Shown here: piece by piece, positions 6,707-14,515 of the stretch
How the letters are laid out: each line of letters starts with the position of its first letter
How positions within the stretch are numbered: position 1 is the stretch's first letter
From: Streptococcus lactarius
GTDB lineage: Bacteria > Bacillota > Bacilli > Lactobacillales > Streptococcaceae
DNA length: 19,925 nt
Assembly (NCBI RefSeq): GCF_016642265.1
Contig: NZ_MRXX01000006.1
Coordinates: forward strand, 1 to 19,925
Reading direction: 5' to 3'
Made by a program: the position numbers and the translations under genes
Notes under the pieces: model-generated
Seen by the model: the letters and a program-made list of their open reading frames with translations, nothing else
Told to the model about the DNA's origin: nothing
Database searches by the model: none

Positions 6707-6721
6707 TTCTTTTGATATACT
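6694..6721 (+). promoter_or_regulatory. Flotillin gene promoter
   Basis: -35 TTGAGG (6694-6699), 16-bp spacer, and extended -10 TGA-TATACT (-10 at 6716-6721). A short AGAGG/CCTCT inverted repeat lies in the 5' leader, just before the AAAGGAG ribosome site. Confidence 0.6.
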
Positions 6722-6769
6722 AGGATTAATAAACAACAGAGGGGAGACCTCTAAAAAAGGAGAAAAAGT

Positions 6770-8248
6770 ATGGATACTTTATTTATTCCAGGTTGGTTGA
6801 TTACTTTTGTAATCGTAGCCATTCTTGTATTGATCTTGTTGATCAAAGGGTATGTCAACGCTAAACCCAACGAAGTCGTAGTCATTACAGGTCTTCGGAA
6901 ACAACGTCACTTGCGTGGGAAAGCTGGCTTTATGATTCCCTTTGTCGAACAACGCTCTTATCTTGATATTGAGCAATTCTCGACAGATGTTCGGACTTCT
7001 GAGTCTGTTCCAACACTGGACTTCATTAACGTCCGTGCCGATGCGGCTGTTAAATTAAAAATTGGTACAACCGATGAAATGATTGCCCGGGCTGCAGAAA
7101 ACTTCTTGAACTGGAATACGACAGATATTTCCAATTCTGTCCAAGATGTCTTAGAAGGAAACTTGCGGGAAGTGATCGGTCAGATGGAGCTTCGTAAGAT
7201 GGTCAATGACCGTCAAGAGTTTGCCTCAAAAGTGCAGGACAACGTAGCACCAGACTTGGCCAAAATGGGTCTAGAAGTCATCGCCTTTACGGTTCAATCC
7301 TTCTCTGATGAAGGGGGAGTCATCGATAACCTCGGGATTGAAAATGTTGAAACCATTAAGAAAGATGCCTTGATTGCCAAAGCCAAAGCAGAACGTGAAC
7401 GCAAGGAAGTGGAAGCAGAACAAGATAAATTGGCTAACGACAAACGCGTCGCAGCCGATCTTGAAATCGCGCAAAAACAAAACGAATTAAAACTCAAACA
7501 AGCAGCCCTCAAGCAAGAAGCAGACATTGCCCAAGCCAAAGCAGATGCCGCTAAAGGGATTGAGGCAGAAGTGCAACGTCGTGAACAAGAGCGCGTGGCA
7601 GCCGAAGCTAATATCATGAAACAGGAAAAAGAAGCGGAAGTCAAAGAGCGCGAAGTTAAGGTTCGTGAGCAGGAATTGGATGCCAACATCCGCAAACAAG
7701 CCGAAGCTGAAAAATATGCGCGTCAACAAGCTGCAGAAGCAGAATTGATCGAACGCCAACGTAAGGCGGAAGCAGAACTCTTTGAAACACAAAAAGAAGC
7801 CGAAGCTCGGAAGGCTCAAGCCGAAGCTGAGAAATTTGCCCAATTGCAAGAGGCCGAAGCTATTGAAGCCAAAGGTCGTGCCGAGGCCGAAGCCATTCGC
7901 TTGAAACTGGAAGCTGAAGCCAAAGGTTTGGACCAAAAGGCTGAAGCGATGAAGAAAATGCAAGAAGCTGCCATTACTGAAATGGTCGTTGACAAGTTGC
8001 CAGAAATTGCGCGTGCTGTCGCAGAACCATTAACCAAGGTGGATAAGATCACCATGTACGGGGAAGGCAATGCCTCTAAGATGGTGGGCGATATTATGCA
8101 AAGTATCGACCAAGTCTCTCAAGGTGCTGGATTTGATATTCGTCAATTGCTAGCAGGAGCTCTTGGAGTTAATATGACGGTCAATAAACTCAAAGAAGGA
8201 GATCAACCGGTCATTGAAGCAGAGAAGTTGGCTTCTAAAGAGGACTAA
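6770..8248 (+). CDS. Flotillin-like SPFH/band 7 membrane scaffold protein
   Basis: 492 aa. One N-terminal membrane segment (about residues 7-27) is followed by the SPFH domain (about 30-200; NEVVVITGLRKQRHLRGKAGFMIPFVEQ is typical). A long charged coiled coil (about 195-400) is rich in Glu-Ala repeats such as AEAEKYARQQAAEAELIERQ, and a C-terminal region (MVVDKLPEIARAVAEPLTKVDKITMYGEGN) matches bacterial flotillins (FloT/YuaG/YqiK type). Flotillins organise membrane microdomains and oligomerise via the coiled coil. It seems a single-gene unit with its own promoter and terminator; no NfeD-type partner is adjacent. Large open frames antisense to the coiled coil are codon-bias shadows. Confidence 0.93.
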   Translation: MDTLFIPGWLITFVIVAILVLILLIKGYVNAKPNEVVVITGLRKQRHLRGKAGFMIPFVEQRSYLDIEQFSTDVRTSESVPTLDFINVRADAAVKLKIGTTDEMIARAAENFLNWNTTDISNSVQDVLEGNLREVIGQMELRKMVNDRQEFASKVQDNVAPDLAKMGLEVIAFTVQSFSDEGGVIDNLGIENVETIKKDALIAKAKAERERKEVEAEQDKLANDKRVAADLEIAQKQNELKLKQAALKQEADIAQAKADAAKGIEAEVQRREQERVAAEANIMKQEKEAEVKEREVKVREQELDANIRKQAEAEKYARQQAAEAELIERQRKAEAELFETQKEAEARKAQAEAEKFAQLQEAEAIEAKGRAEAEAIRLKLEAEAKGLDQKAEAMKKMQEAAITEMVVDKLPEIARAVAEPLTKVDKITMYGEGNASKMVGDIMQSIDQVSQGAGFDIRQLLAGALGVNMTVNKLKEGDQPVIEAEKLASKED

Positions 8249-8264
8249 TGCCATTCATAAAGAA

Positions 8265-8301
8265 GTGTCTGAGAACGATTTCTCGGGCACTTTTGTTTTT
8301 T
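8265..8301 (+). terminator. Intrinsic terminator of the flotillin gene
   Basis: Arms 8265-8274 (GTGTCTGAGA) and 8281-8290 (TCTCGGGCAC) pair at all 10 positions, allowing three G-U, loop ACGATT, then TTTTGTTTTTT. Strong and well placed 16 nt after the stop. Confidence 0.88.
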
Positions 8302-8380
8302 AGATCAAATAACTTGCATGATCTTCTCCCTCTTAGAGAAGGCGGGAAGCTATTTTCTGCTTTCTTTTAAGGACGAAAAA

Positions 8381-8389
8381 TGGTAAAAT
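8381..8389 (+). promoter_or_regulatory. gnd promoter, extended -10
   Basis: TGG-TAAAAT (-10 at 8384-8389), weak -35 (TTTCTT). It is followed by GAGGAG before the gnd ATG at 8418. Confidence 0.6.
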
Positions 8390-8417
8390 AGGGGCAAACT
8401 ATAAAGAGGAGTGTCAC

Positions 8418-9842
8418 ATGACAAAAGCTAACTTTGGTGTTGTTGGTATGGCCGTAATGGGTCGTAACCTTGCCTTAAATATTGAATCTCGTGGCTATAC
8501 AGTTGCCATTTTTAACCGTAGTAAAGAAAAAACAGAAGATGTGATTGCTTGCCATCCTGATAAAAACTTTGTGCCAAGCTATGATATCGAAAGCTTCGTA
8601 AACTCTATCGAAAAACCACGTCGTATCATGCTCATGGTTCAAGCAGGACCTGGTACAGATGCAACTATCCAAGCCCTTCTTCCACACTTGGATAAGGGTG
8701 ATATCTTGATCGACGGAGGAAATACTTTCTACAAAGATACTATCCGTCGGAATGAAGAATTGGCTAACTCAGGGATCAACTTCATCGGTACTGGTGTCTC
8801 TGGTGGGGAAAAAGGTGCCCTTGAAGGACCATCTATCATGCCTGGTGGACAAAAAGAAGCGTATGACTTGGTAGCAGATGTTCTTGAAGAAATCTCAGCT
8901 AAAGCGCCAGAAGATGGAAAACCATGTGTGACTTACATTGGTCCTGATGGAGCAGGTCACTACGTGAAAATGGTCCACAATGGTATCGAGTACGGTGATA
9001 TGCAATTGATTGCTGAAAGCTATGACTTAATGCAACACTTGCTTGGTCTTTCAGCTGAAGACATGGCTGAAATCTTCACTGAGTGGAACAAGGGTGAGTT
9101 GGACAGCTACTTGATCCAAATCACAGCAGATATCTTGAAACGTAAAGACGACGAAGGCCAAGATGGACCAATCGTAGACTATATCTTGGATGCTGCAGGT
9201 AACAAAGGAACTGGTAAATGGACTAGCCAATCAGCTCTTGACCTTGGTGTGCCATTGTCACTGATTACAGAGTCTGTATTTGCTCGTTATATTTCTGCCT
9301 ACAAAGAAGAACGCGTTCACGCTAGCAAGGTGCTTCCAAAACCAGCTGCATTCAAATTTGAAGGCGACAAGGCTGAATTGATTGAAAAGATTCGTCAAGC
9401 TCTTTACTTCTCAAAAATCATCTCATATGCACAAGGTTTTGCACAATTGCGTGTAGCTTCTAAGGAAAACAACTGGAACTTGCCATTTGCAGATATCGCA
9501 TCTATCTGGCGCGACGGATGTATCATCCGTTCTCGTTTCTTGCAAAAGATCACAGATGCCTACAACCGTGATGCAGATCTTGCTAACCTTCTATTGGATG
9601 AGTACTTCTTGGACGTCACTGCTAAGTACCAACAATCCGTTCGTGAGATCGTTGCTCTTGCTGTTCAAGCTGGGGTACCTGTACCAACCTTCTCAGCAGC
9701 CATCACATACTTTGATAGCTACCGCTCAGCTGATCTTCCAGCAAACTTGATTCAAGCACAACGTGACTACTTTGGGGCTCATACATACAAACGTAAAGAC
9801 AAAGAAGGTACCTTCCACTATTCTTGGTACGACGAAAAATAA
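8418..9842 (+). CDS. gnd: 6-phosphogluconate dehydrogenase, decarboxylating
   Basis: 474-aa cytoplasmic enzyme of the oxidative pentose phosphate pathway: 6-phosphogluconate + NADP+ gives ribulose 5-phosphate + CO2 + NADPH. N-terminal nucleotide-binding fold ([16 protein letters not shown], from residue 7). Substrate signature [19 protein letters not shown], and catalytic Lys184 in the [15 protein letters not shown] block with His187 and Asn188. The helical C-terminal domain ends in the usual flexible tail ([16 protein letters not shown]). Full length. The RitR-type regulator gene begins 9 nt after its stop, an arrangement also known in Streptococcus pneumoniae, linking NADPH supply to redox/iron control. 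Confidence 0.98.
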   Translation: MTKANFGVVGMAVMGRNLALNIESRGYTVAIFNRSKEKTEDVIACHPDKNFVPSYDIESFVNSIEKPRRIMLMVQAGPGTDATIQALLPHLDKGDILIDGGNTFYKDTIRRNEELANSGINFIGTGVSGGEKGALEGPSIMPGGQKEAYDLVADVLEEISAKAPEDGKPCVTYIGPDGAGHYVKMVHNGIEYGDMQLIAESYDLMQHLLGLSAEDMAEIFTEWNKGELDSYLIQITADILKRKDDEGQDGPIVDYILDAAGNKGTGKWTSQSALDLGVPLSLITESVFARYISAYKEERVHASKVLPKPAAFKFEGDKAELIEKIRQALYFSKIISYAQGFAQLRVASKENNWNLPFADIASIWRDGCIIRSRFLQKITDAYNRDADLANLLLDEYFLDVTAKYQQSVREIVALAVQAGVPVPTFSAAITYFDSYRSADLPANLIQAQRDYFGAHTYKRKDKEGTFHYSWYDEK

Positions 9843-9851
9843 TCTTGCTCT

Positions 9852-10550
9852 ATGGTCAAACGAGTTCTACTAGTAGAAAATGAGAAGCAAATCGCTCGCT
9901 TCATTGATTTGGAACTTCAAAAAGAAGGGTATCAAGTTGATGTTGTCGAGGATGGAAAAGCGGGTCTGGCCTTGATTGCTGCGACTAAATATGATCTGAT
10001 CTTGTTTAATTACGATCTGTCAGATATGTCTGGTGAAACATTCGCAGAGGAAATCAGTCAGATCCGCCCAGCTTCTGTTTTGATTGTATTGGATAGCCGC
10101 GAAAAAATTGCTGAGCACAAAGAGAGTATTCAGCGCTTTGCCGTTTCCTATATGGTCAAACCTTTTATTATCAGTGATTTGGTAGATAAAATCACAGCTA
10201 TTTTTAGAGGACGTGATTATATTGACCAACATTGCAGCCAGATGAAGATTCCAACTGCTTACCACAATTTGCGCATTGATGTGGAACACCATACCGTCTA
10301 TCGTGGGAAGGACATGATTAGTTTGACCCGCAGGGAATATGACCTCCTAGCGACTCTGATGGGAAGCAAGGGAGTGGTGACACGAGATCAGTTGTTGGAG
10401 AGTGTCTGGAAGTACGAGAGTACGGGTGAGACCAATATTGTCGACGTCTATATCCGTTATCTTCGTGGGAAAATTGATCTACCCGGTCAAAAAAGCTATA
10501 TAAAGACTGTTCGTGGGATTGGCTATGCCATGCAAGATGCATTAGAATAA
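9852..10550 (+). CDS. ritR: Orphan response regulator RitR
   Basis: 232-aa OmpR-type regulator with a receiver domain (1-120) and a winged-helix DNA-binding domain (about 135-228; TRREYDLLATL, TNIVDVYIRYLR). The phospho-acceptor position is Asn53 (LILFNYDL) instead of Asp, so ordinary phosphorelay is not expected. There is a single cysteine, Cys128 in RDYIDQHCSQMK, in the linker helix. Both features match pneumococcal RitR, a repressor of iron uptake that senses oxidation through Cys128. No histidine kinase gene is adjacent. The start lacks a Shine-Dalgarno and lies 9 nt from the gnd stop, so it is probably translated by coupling. A strong terminator follows at once. Confidence 0.93.
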   Translation: MVKRVLLVENEKQIARFIDLELQKEGYQVDVVEDGKAGLALIAATKYDLILFNYDLSDMSGETFAEEISQIRPASVLIVLDSREKIAEHKESIQRFAVSYMVKPFIISDLVDKITAIFRGRDYIDQHCSQMKIPTAYHNLRIDVEHHTVYRGKDMISLTRREYDLLATLMGSKGVVTRDQLLESVWKYESTGETNIVDVYIRYLRGKIDLPGQKSYIKTVRGIGYAMQDALE

Positions 10551-10585
10551 AAACATTCGAACCCTTAGAGGGTTCGAATGTTTTT
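10549..10585. terminator. Strong bidirectional terminator after ritR
   Basis: A 17-bp perfect stem (10549-10565 with 10569-10585) and a 3-nt loop. Its core arms are CATTCGAACCCT and AGGGTTCGAATG. A-tract on the left and T-tract on the right make it able to end transcripts from both sides. It overlaps the last two bases of the ritR stop codon. Confidence 0.93.
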
Positions 10586-10593
10586 ATGTCTCA

Positions 10594-10608
10594 AGGGAAA
10601 CGTTTGCG
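10594..10608. promoter_or_regulatory. LacI/CcpA-type operator 1 (upstream of malT)
   Basis: AGGGAAACGTTTGCG, centred on CG at 10601/10602. It fits a cre-like pattern and shares AAACGTTTGCG with the inverted copy at 10735-10749. It resembles the CGCAAACGTTTGCG palindrome that I recall for streptococcal MalR. It lies about 126 bp before the malT start site. Confidence 0.55.
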
Positions 10609-10693
10609 TTAGGAAAGAATAGGTTTTAAAAAGGATTCAGCCTAAAAAAGAGTGAGAAAAAGATAAAATTTGGAGAAAAAATGAATGTAAGGC

Positions 10694-10721
10694 TTTACAA
10701 AAATTTAAAATATGGTATACT
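10694..10721 (+). promoter_or_regulatory. malT promoter
   Basis: -35 TTTACA (10694-10699), 16-bp spacer, and extended -10 TGG-TATACT (-10 at 10716-10721). It is the best-matched promoter of the window. Expected start near 10728, just before operator 2. Confidence 0.8.
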
Positions 10722-10734
10722 AGAAAGTAATTAA

Positions 10735-10749
10735 GCGCAAACGTTTTCT
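10735..10749. promoter_or_regulatory. LacI/CcpA-type operator 2 (just after the malT start site)
   Basis: GCGCAAACGTTTTCT, centred on CG at 10742/10743, matches the cre consensus at all but its first two positions and the CGCAAACGTTTGCG palindrome at most positions. Placed 7-20 nt after the expected transcription start, it fits a roadblock/repression site. Centre-to-centre distance from operator 1 is 141 bp. Confidence 0.65.
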
Positions 10750-10783
10750 TAAACCAAAGCCTTAAACAATATAAGGAGGTTGA

Positions 10784-12976
10784 ATGATGAACAAAGGATC
10801 ATTCAAAAGTTTATTTAGCTTTGAATTCTGGCAAAAGTTCGGTAAGGCCTTGATGGTTGTTATCGCTGTAATGCCAGCAGCCGGATTGATGATTTCTATC
10901 GGGAAATCTATTCCAATGATCAATCCAAATTTCTCTCCACTTGTCATTACAGGTGGAATTTTAGAACAAATTGGTTGGGGGGTTATCGGGAACCTTCACA
11001 TCCTCTTTGCCCTCGCTATCGGTGGAAGTTGGGCTAAGGAACGTGCAGGCGGTGCCTTTGCAGCTGGTCTCTCTTTCATTTTGATTAACCGTATTACTGG
11101 TGCCGTTTTTGGAGTGACATCTGCTTTATTGACTCAAAAAGGTGCTACCGTTCATACACTTTTTGGTGGTTCAATTAAAGTTGCAGATTATTTCATTAGC
11201 GTTCTTGAAGCACCTGCTCTAAATATGGGGGTATTCGTAGGGATTATCTCTGGTTTTGTAGGAGCGACTGCTTTCAACAAATACTACAACTACCGCAAAC
11301 TTCCTGAAGCTCTTTCTTTCTTTAATGGGAAACGCTTTGTACCATTTGTCGTTATCGTTCGTTCTATTATTACAGCTTTGCTTTTAGCAATAATTTGGCC
11401 AGTCATTCAATCAGGAATTAATGGTTTTGGTGTTTGGATTGCCAACTCGCAATCAACTGCTCCAGTCTTGGCGCCATTCTTGTTTGGTACCTTGGAACGT
11501 CTTCTCTTGCCGTTTGGACTTCACCATATGTTGACTATTCCAATCAACTATACTCAATTGGGTGGTACATACCATGTATTGACAGGTGCTGCCAAAGGAA
11601 CAACTGTATTTGGACAAGACCCACTTTGGTTGGCTTGGGTAAATGACCTTGTTAACTTGAAAAAGGCAGATCCTAGCCAATACCACCACTTGCTTCAAGC
11701 TTACACACCAGCTCGTTTCAAAGTTGGTCAAATGATTGGATCATTTGGTATCTTGATGGGGATCGTGGTTGCGATCTACCGCAATGTGGATTCAGATAAA
11801 AAAGAAAAATACAAAGGGATGCTCTTTGCAACAGCCCTTGCAACCTTCCTTACAGGTGTAACAGAACCAATTGAATACATGTTCATGTTTATTGCAACAC
11901 CGTTGTATATCATCTATGCCTTTGTACAAGGGGCAGCCTTTGCAATGGCGGACTTGGTTCACCTTCGGGTTCACTCATTTGGTTCCATCGAATTCTTGAC
12001 ACGTACTCCAATGGCGCTCAATGCTGGATTGGCAATCGATATCTTTAACTTTGCATGGGTAACGGTCCTCTTTGGATTTATCATGTACTTCATTGCCAAC
12101 TTCATGATCAAGAAATTCAACTATGCAACTCCAGGACGCAACGGAAACTATGAGCAAAATGATGATGCAGCTTCAGGAGACAGTGCAGCAGGTGCTGCTA
12201 CAAGCTCAGCAAGCTCACAAGTGATCAACATCATCAACCTTCTTGGTGGACGTGCCAATATCGTAGATGTTGACGCATGTATGACGCGTCTTCGTGTGAC
12301 CGTTAAAGACGCTGAAAAAGTCGGTAATGAAGAACAATGGAAAGCAGAAGGGGCTATGGGGCTTGTCATGAAAGGACAAGGTGTCCAAGCTATCTACGGA
12401 CCAAAAGCTGACGTCTTGAAATCAGATATCCAAGATGTACTCGATTCAGGTGAAGTCATTCCTGAAACACTACCTAGCCAAATGACTGCCGTTCAAAAAG
12501 CGGAAGCAACATTTAAGGGTGTGACAGATGAAGTGCACTCAGTGGCAGATGGTCAAGTCATCACTATTGAAAATGTAAAAGACCCAGTCTTCTCACAAAA
12601 AATGATGGGAGATGGATTTGCAGTTGAGCCTGAAAATGGACATATCGTTTCTCCGGTCGCTGGTAAGATTACCAGTATCTTCCCAACCAAACATGCCCTT
12701 GGTTTAGTAACCGATAATGGTTTGGAAGTCTTGGTTCACATAGGGTTAGATACTGTTAGTCTAGAAGGAAAACCATTTGAGGTCAAAGTGTCTGAAGGCC
12801 AAACAGTGGCTGCAGGTGACCTTTTAGTAGAAGCAGACTTGGATGCGATCCATGAAGCAGGTCGTGAAACCACAACAGTTGTTGTCTTCACCAATGCGGA
12901 TGCTATTAAGTCAGTCACAATCCAACATACTGGTCAATTGGCAGCAAATGCGCCAGTAGCATCAGTAGAATTATAA
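10784..12976 (+). CDS. malT: PTS transporter EIICBA, glucose/maltose family (probably maltose, MalT)
   Basis: 730-aa fused permease that imports and phosphorylates a sugar. EIIC membrane domain (about 1-435) contains PAAGLMISIG and GVTEPIEYMFMF, typical of the glucose superfamily. A Ser/Ala-rich linker (about 445-475) leads to EIIB (about 476-560) with phospho-Cys499 in VDACMTRLR. EIIA (about 600-725) has His652 in LEVLVHIGLDTVSL. All phosphorylation residues are present. AAGGAGG is 4 nt from the first ATG and 7 nt from the second (10787), so translation may start at residue 2. Maltose is favoured over glucose because a MapP-like phosphatase follows and MalR-type operators precede it. The family is also annotated ptsG, so specificity is inferred. 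Confidence 0.85.
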   Translation: MMNKGSFKSLFSFEFWQKFGKALMVVIAVMPAAGLMISIGKSIPMINPNFSPLVITGGILEQIGWGVIGNLHILFALAIGGSWAKERAGGAFAAGLSFILINRITGAVFGVTSALLTQKGATVHTLFGGSIKVADYFISVLEAPALNMGVFVGIISGFVGATAFNKYYNYRKLPEALSFFNGKRFVPFVVIVRSIITALLLAIIWPVIQSGINGFGVWIANSQSTAPVLAPFLFGTLERLLLPFGLHHMLTIPINYTQLGGTYHVLTGAAKGTTVFGQDPLWLAWVNDLVNLKKADPSQYHHLLQAYTPARFKVGQMIGSFGILMGIVVAIYRNVDSDKKEKYKGMLFATALATFLTGVTEPIEYMFMFIATPLYIIYAFVQGAAFAMADLVHLRVHSFGSIEFLTRTPMALNAGLAIDIFNFAWVTVLFGFIMYFIANFMIKKFNYATPGRNGNYEQNDDAASGDSAAGAATSSASSQVINIINLLGGRANIVDVDACMTRLRVTVKDAEKVGNEEQWKAEGAMGLVMKGQGVQAIYGPKADVLKSDIQDVLDSGEVIPETLPSQMTAVQKAEATFKGVTDEVHSVADGQVITIENVKDPVFSQKMMGDGFAVEPENGHIVSPVAGKITSIFPTKHALGLVTDNGLEVLVHIGLDTVSLEGKPFEVKVSEGQTVAAGDLLVEADLDAIHEAGRETTTVVVFTNADAIKSVTIQHTGQLAANAPVASVEL

Positions 12977-12996
12977 GAGATTTCGGCAAAGAAAAT

Positions 12997-13022
12997 GAGG
13001 TTGGGGCAGTGTTCCCGGCCTC
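12997..13022 (+). terminator. Hairpin between malT and mapP (partial terminator)
   Basis: Arms GAGGTTGGG (12997-13005) and CCCGGCCTC (13014-13022) pair fully, allowing two G-U, with an 8-nt loop. No T-run follows directly. It is of the same type as the hairpins of the dispersed repeat, without the rest of the repeat. It may attenuate or protect the 3' end of malT mRNA. Confidence 0.5.
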
Positions 13023-13027
13023 TTGCC

Positions 13028-13054
13028 ATTTCTCGTTTTTGAAAAAGGAGAAAT
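13028..13054 (+). promoter_or_regulatory. 27-nt palindrome sequestering the mapP ribosome site
   Basis: ATTTCTC (13028-13034) pairs with GAGAAAT (13048-13054), and TTTTT with AAAAA inside, with one G-G mismatch. The 3' arm contains AAGGAG (13045-13050), the mapP Shine-Dalgarno, 10 nt before its ATG. When folded the site would be hidden. Confidence 0.55.
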
Positions 13055-13060
13055 CAGGGA

Positions 13061-13873
13061 ATGAAATTTTTAACCATAAATTCCCATAGTTGGATGGAAG
13101 AGAATGCTCAAGAAAAATTTGAAATTCTCAAGGAACAAATTTTAAAAGCTGAATATGATGTGATTTGCTTTCAAGAAGTCAACCAAGAGATGGCCTCTGA
13201 GGAAGTTGAAACAGATGGGTATTATCAAGCGTTACCTTCAGCTGTAGCCATTCACAAGGATCATTTTGTGCGGGTTTTGGTTGAGGAGTTAGCTGCTCAA
13301 GGGCTCCACTATTACTGGACTTGGGCCTACAACCATATCGGTTATGACCACCTAAATGAAGGAGTAGCGGTTCTTTCGCGTCAACCTTTGAGGGCCGAGG
13401 AGATCTTAGTATCCAATATGGATGATCCTAAGGACTACCATACCCGGCGAGTAGCAGTAGCTCATACGACGGTCGATGGGAAAGAAATTGCTGTTGCTAG
13501 TGTCCATCTTTCATGGTGGGACAAAGGCTTCCAGTTTGAGTGGCCACGCATTGAGAACTATTTCAGCCAAGTGGGAAAACCGTTTATTTTAGCTGGTGAC
13601 TTTAATAATCCCGCAGGTCAAGAGGGCTACGAAACGATTTTGTCTAGTCCGTTTGTCCTTCAGGATAGTTTTATTGAGGCCAAAGAAACGAGAGGAACCT
13701 ATACTGTAGGTCCAGGAATCGATGGTTGGACGGACAATCAAGTGCCTTTGCGAATTGATTACGTCTTTGCCAGCCAAGAATGGAATATTCAGAACTTACA
13801 TGTGATCTTTGATGGTCAAAACCTACCACTGGTGAGTGACCACTATGGTCTAGAAGCCGTCTTATCTTTGTAA
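13061..13873 (+). CDS. mapP: Endonuclease/exonuclease/phosphatase family protein, probable maltose 6'-phosphate phosphatase MapP
   Basis: 270 aa, a metal-dependent phosphoesterase of the EEP fold. Visible catalytic residues: Asn7 (TINSHS), Glu39 (CFQEVN), His149 (ASVHLSWW), Asp180/Asn182 (LAGDFNNP), and Asp260-His261 (SDHYGL). No signal peptide, so cytoplasmic. Immediately downstream of a maltose/glucose PTS gene, it matches the malT-mapP layout described in Enterococcus faecalis, where MapP removes phosphate from maltose 6'-phosphate so that maltose can enter its own breakdown route. The function is inferred from family and context; nuclease activity cannot be ruled out. It probably reads through from malT, with its ribosome site in a hairpin. 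Confidence 0.75.
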   Translation: MKFLTINSHSWMEENAQEKFEILKEQILKAEYDVICFQEVNQEMASEEVETDGYYQALPSAVAIHKDHFVRVLVEELAAQGLHYYWTWAYNHIGYDHLNEGVAVLSRQPLRAEEILVSNMDDPKDYHTRRVAVAHTTVDGKEIAVASVHLSWWDKGFQFEWPRIENYFSQVGKPFILAGDFNNPAGQEGYETILSSPFVLQDSFIEAKETRGTYTVGPGIDGWTDNQVPLRIDYVFASQEWNIQNLHVIFDGQNLPLVSDHYGLEAVLSL

Positions 13874-13882
13874 TTCAAAAGG

Positions 13883-13935
13883 AGAGTCGATAGAAGCCGT
13901 TTTGTTTGAACACCTTCTATTCGAACTCTTTTTTT
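13883..13935 (+). terminator. Terminator after mapP
   Basis: AGAGTCGATAGAAG (13883-13896) pairs with CTTCTATTCGAACTCT (13914-13929) with two single-base bulges, then a T-run to 13935. The loop is long (17 nt) but the stem is convincing. Confidence 0.75.
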
Positions 13936-14001
13936 GCTGTATTTTAGGAGTTTTCGAGGCGAACCTTTGCTCCTCTTCTGCTTTCTTTACGATTCAATTT
14001 A

Positions 14002-14010
14002 TGGTAAAAT
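14002..14010 (+). promoter_or_regulatory. nrdR-dnaB-dnaI operon promoter, extended -10
   Basis: TGG-TAAAAT (-10 at 14005-14010) with a weak -35. AAGGAGG precedes the nrdR ATG at 14042. Confidence 0.6.
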
Positions 14011-14041
14011 GAAGTGTTAAAACAGTTTAAGGAGGTAGCAA

Positions 14042-14515
14042 ATGCGTTGTCCAAAATGTGGTGGAAGTAAGTCCAGTGTGGTAGATAGTCGACAAGCTGA
14101 GGATGGAAAAACCATTCGCCGTCGTCGGGAATGCGAAGAGTGCCACTATCGCTTTACTACCTACGAGCGAGTAGAAGAACGAACCCTGGTCGTTGTCAAA
14201 AAAGATGGAACGCGTGAGCAATTTTCTCGTGATAAGATCTTTAATGGGATCATTCGCTCGGCTCAAAAACGACCGGTTTCAAGTGATGAAATCGAGGAGA
14301 TTGTGAACCAAATCGAACAAAAGGTTCGTAGTCAAAGTGAAAATGAAATTAATAGTGAGTACATTGGTTCCTTAGTGATGGATGAATTAGCAGACCTAGA
14401 TGAGATTACCTATGTGCGTTTTGCTAGTGTTTACCGGAGTTTCAAGGATGTCGGTGAATTGGAGACTCTCTTGAAGCAAATTACCAAGGGAAGCAAGAAG
14501 AAAAAGGAAAAATAA
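14042..14515 (+). CDS. nrdR: Transcriptional repressor NrdR
   Basis: 157 aa. N-terminal zinc ribbon with Cys3, Cys6, Cys31 and Cys34 (MRCPKC and CEEC), and the basic block [20 protein letters not shown]-cone domain (about 49-139) starting at [16 protein letters not shown]. NrdR senses ATP/dATP and represses ribonucleotide reductase genes. All landmarks are intact; the Lys-rich tail is normal. Strong Shine-Dalgarno (AAGGAGG). First gene of a tight cluster: dnaB begins on the base after its stop codon, linking dNTP control with replication start. Confidence 0.97.
   Translation: MRCPKCGGSKSSVVDSRQAEDGKTIRRRRECEECHYRFTTYERVEERTLVVVKKDGTREQFSRDKIFNGIIRSAQKRPVSSDEIEEIVNQIEQKVRSQSENEINSEYIGSLVMDELADLDEITYVRFASVYRSFKDVGELETLLKQITKGSKKKKEK

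Noticed and set aside
7294..7963. Long minus-strand open frames in the flotillin coiled coil
   Set aside because: They mirror the Glu-Ala codon bias of the coiled coil (Ser/Ala/Phe/Leu-rich nonsense text) and have no promoter or ribosome site.
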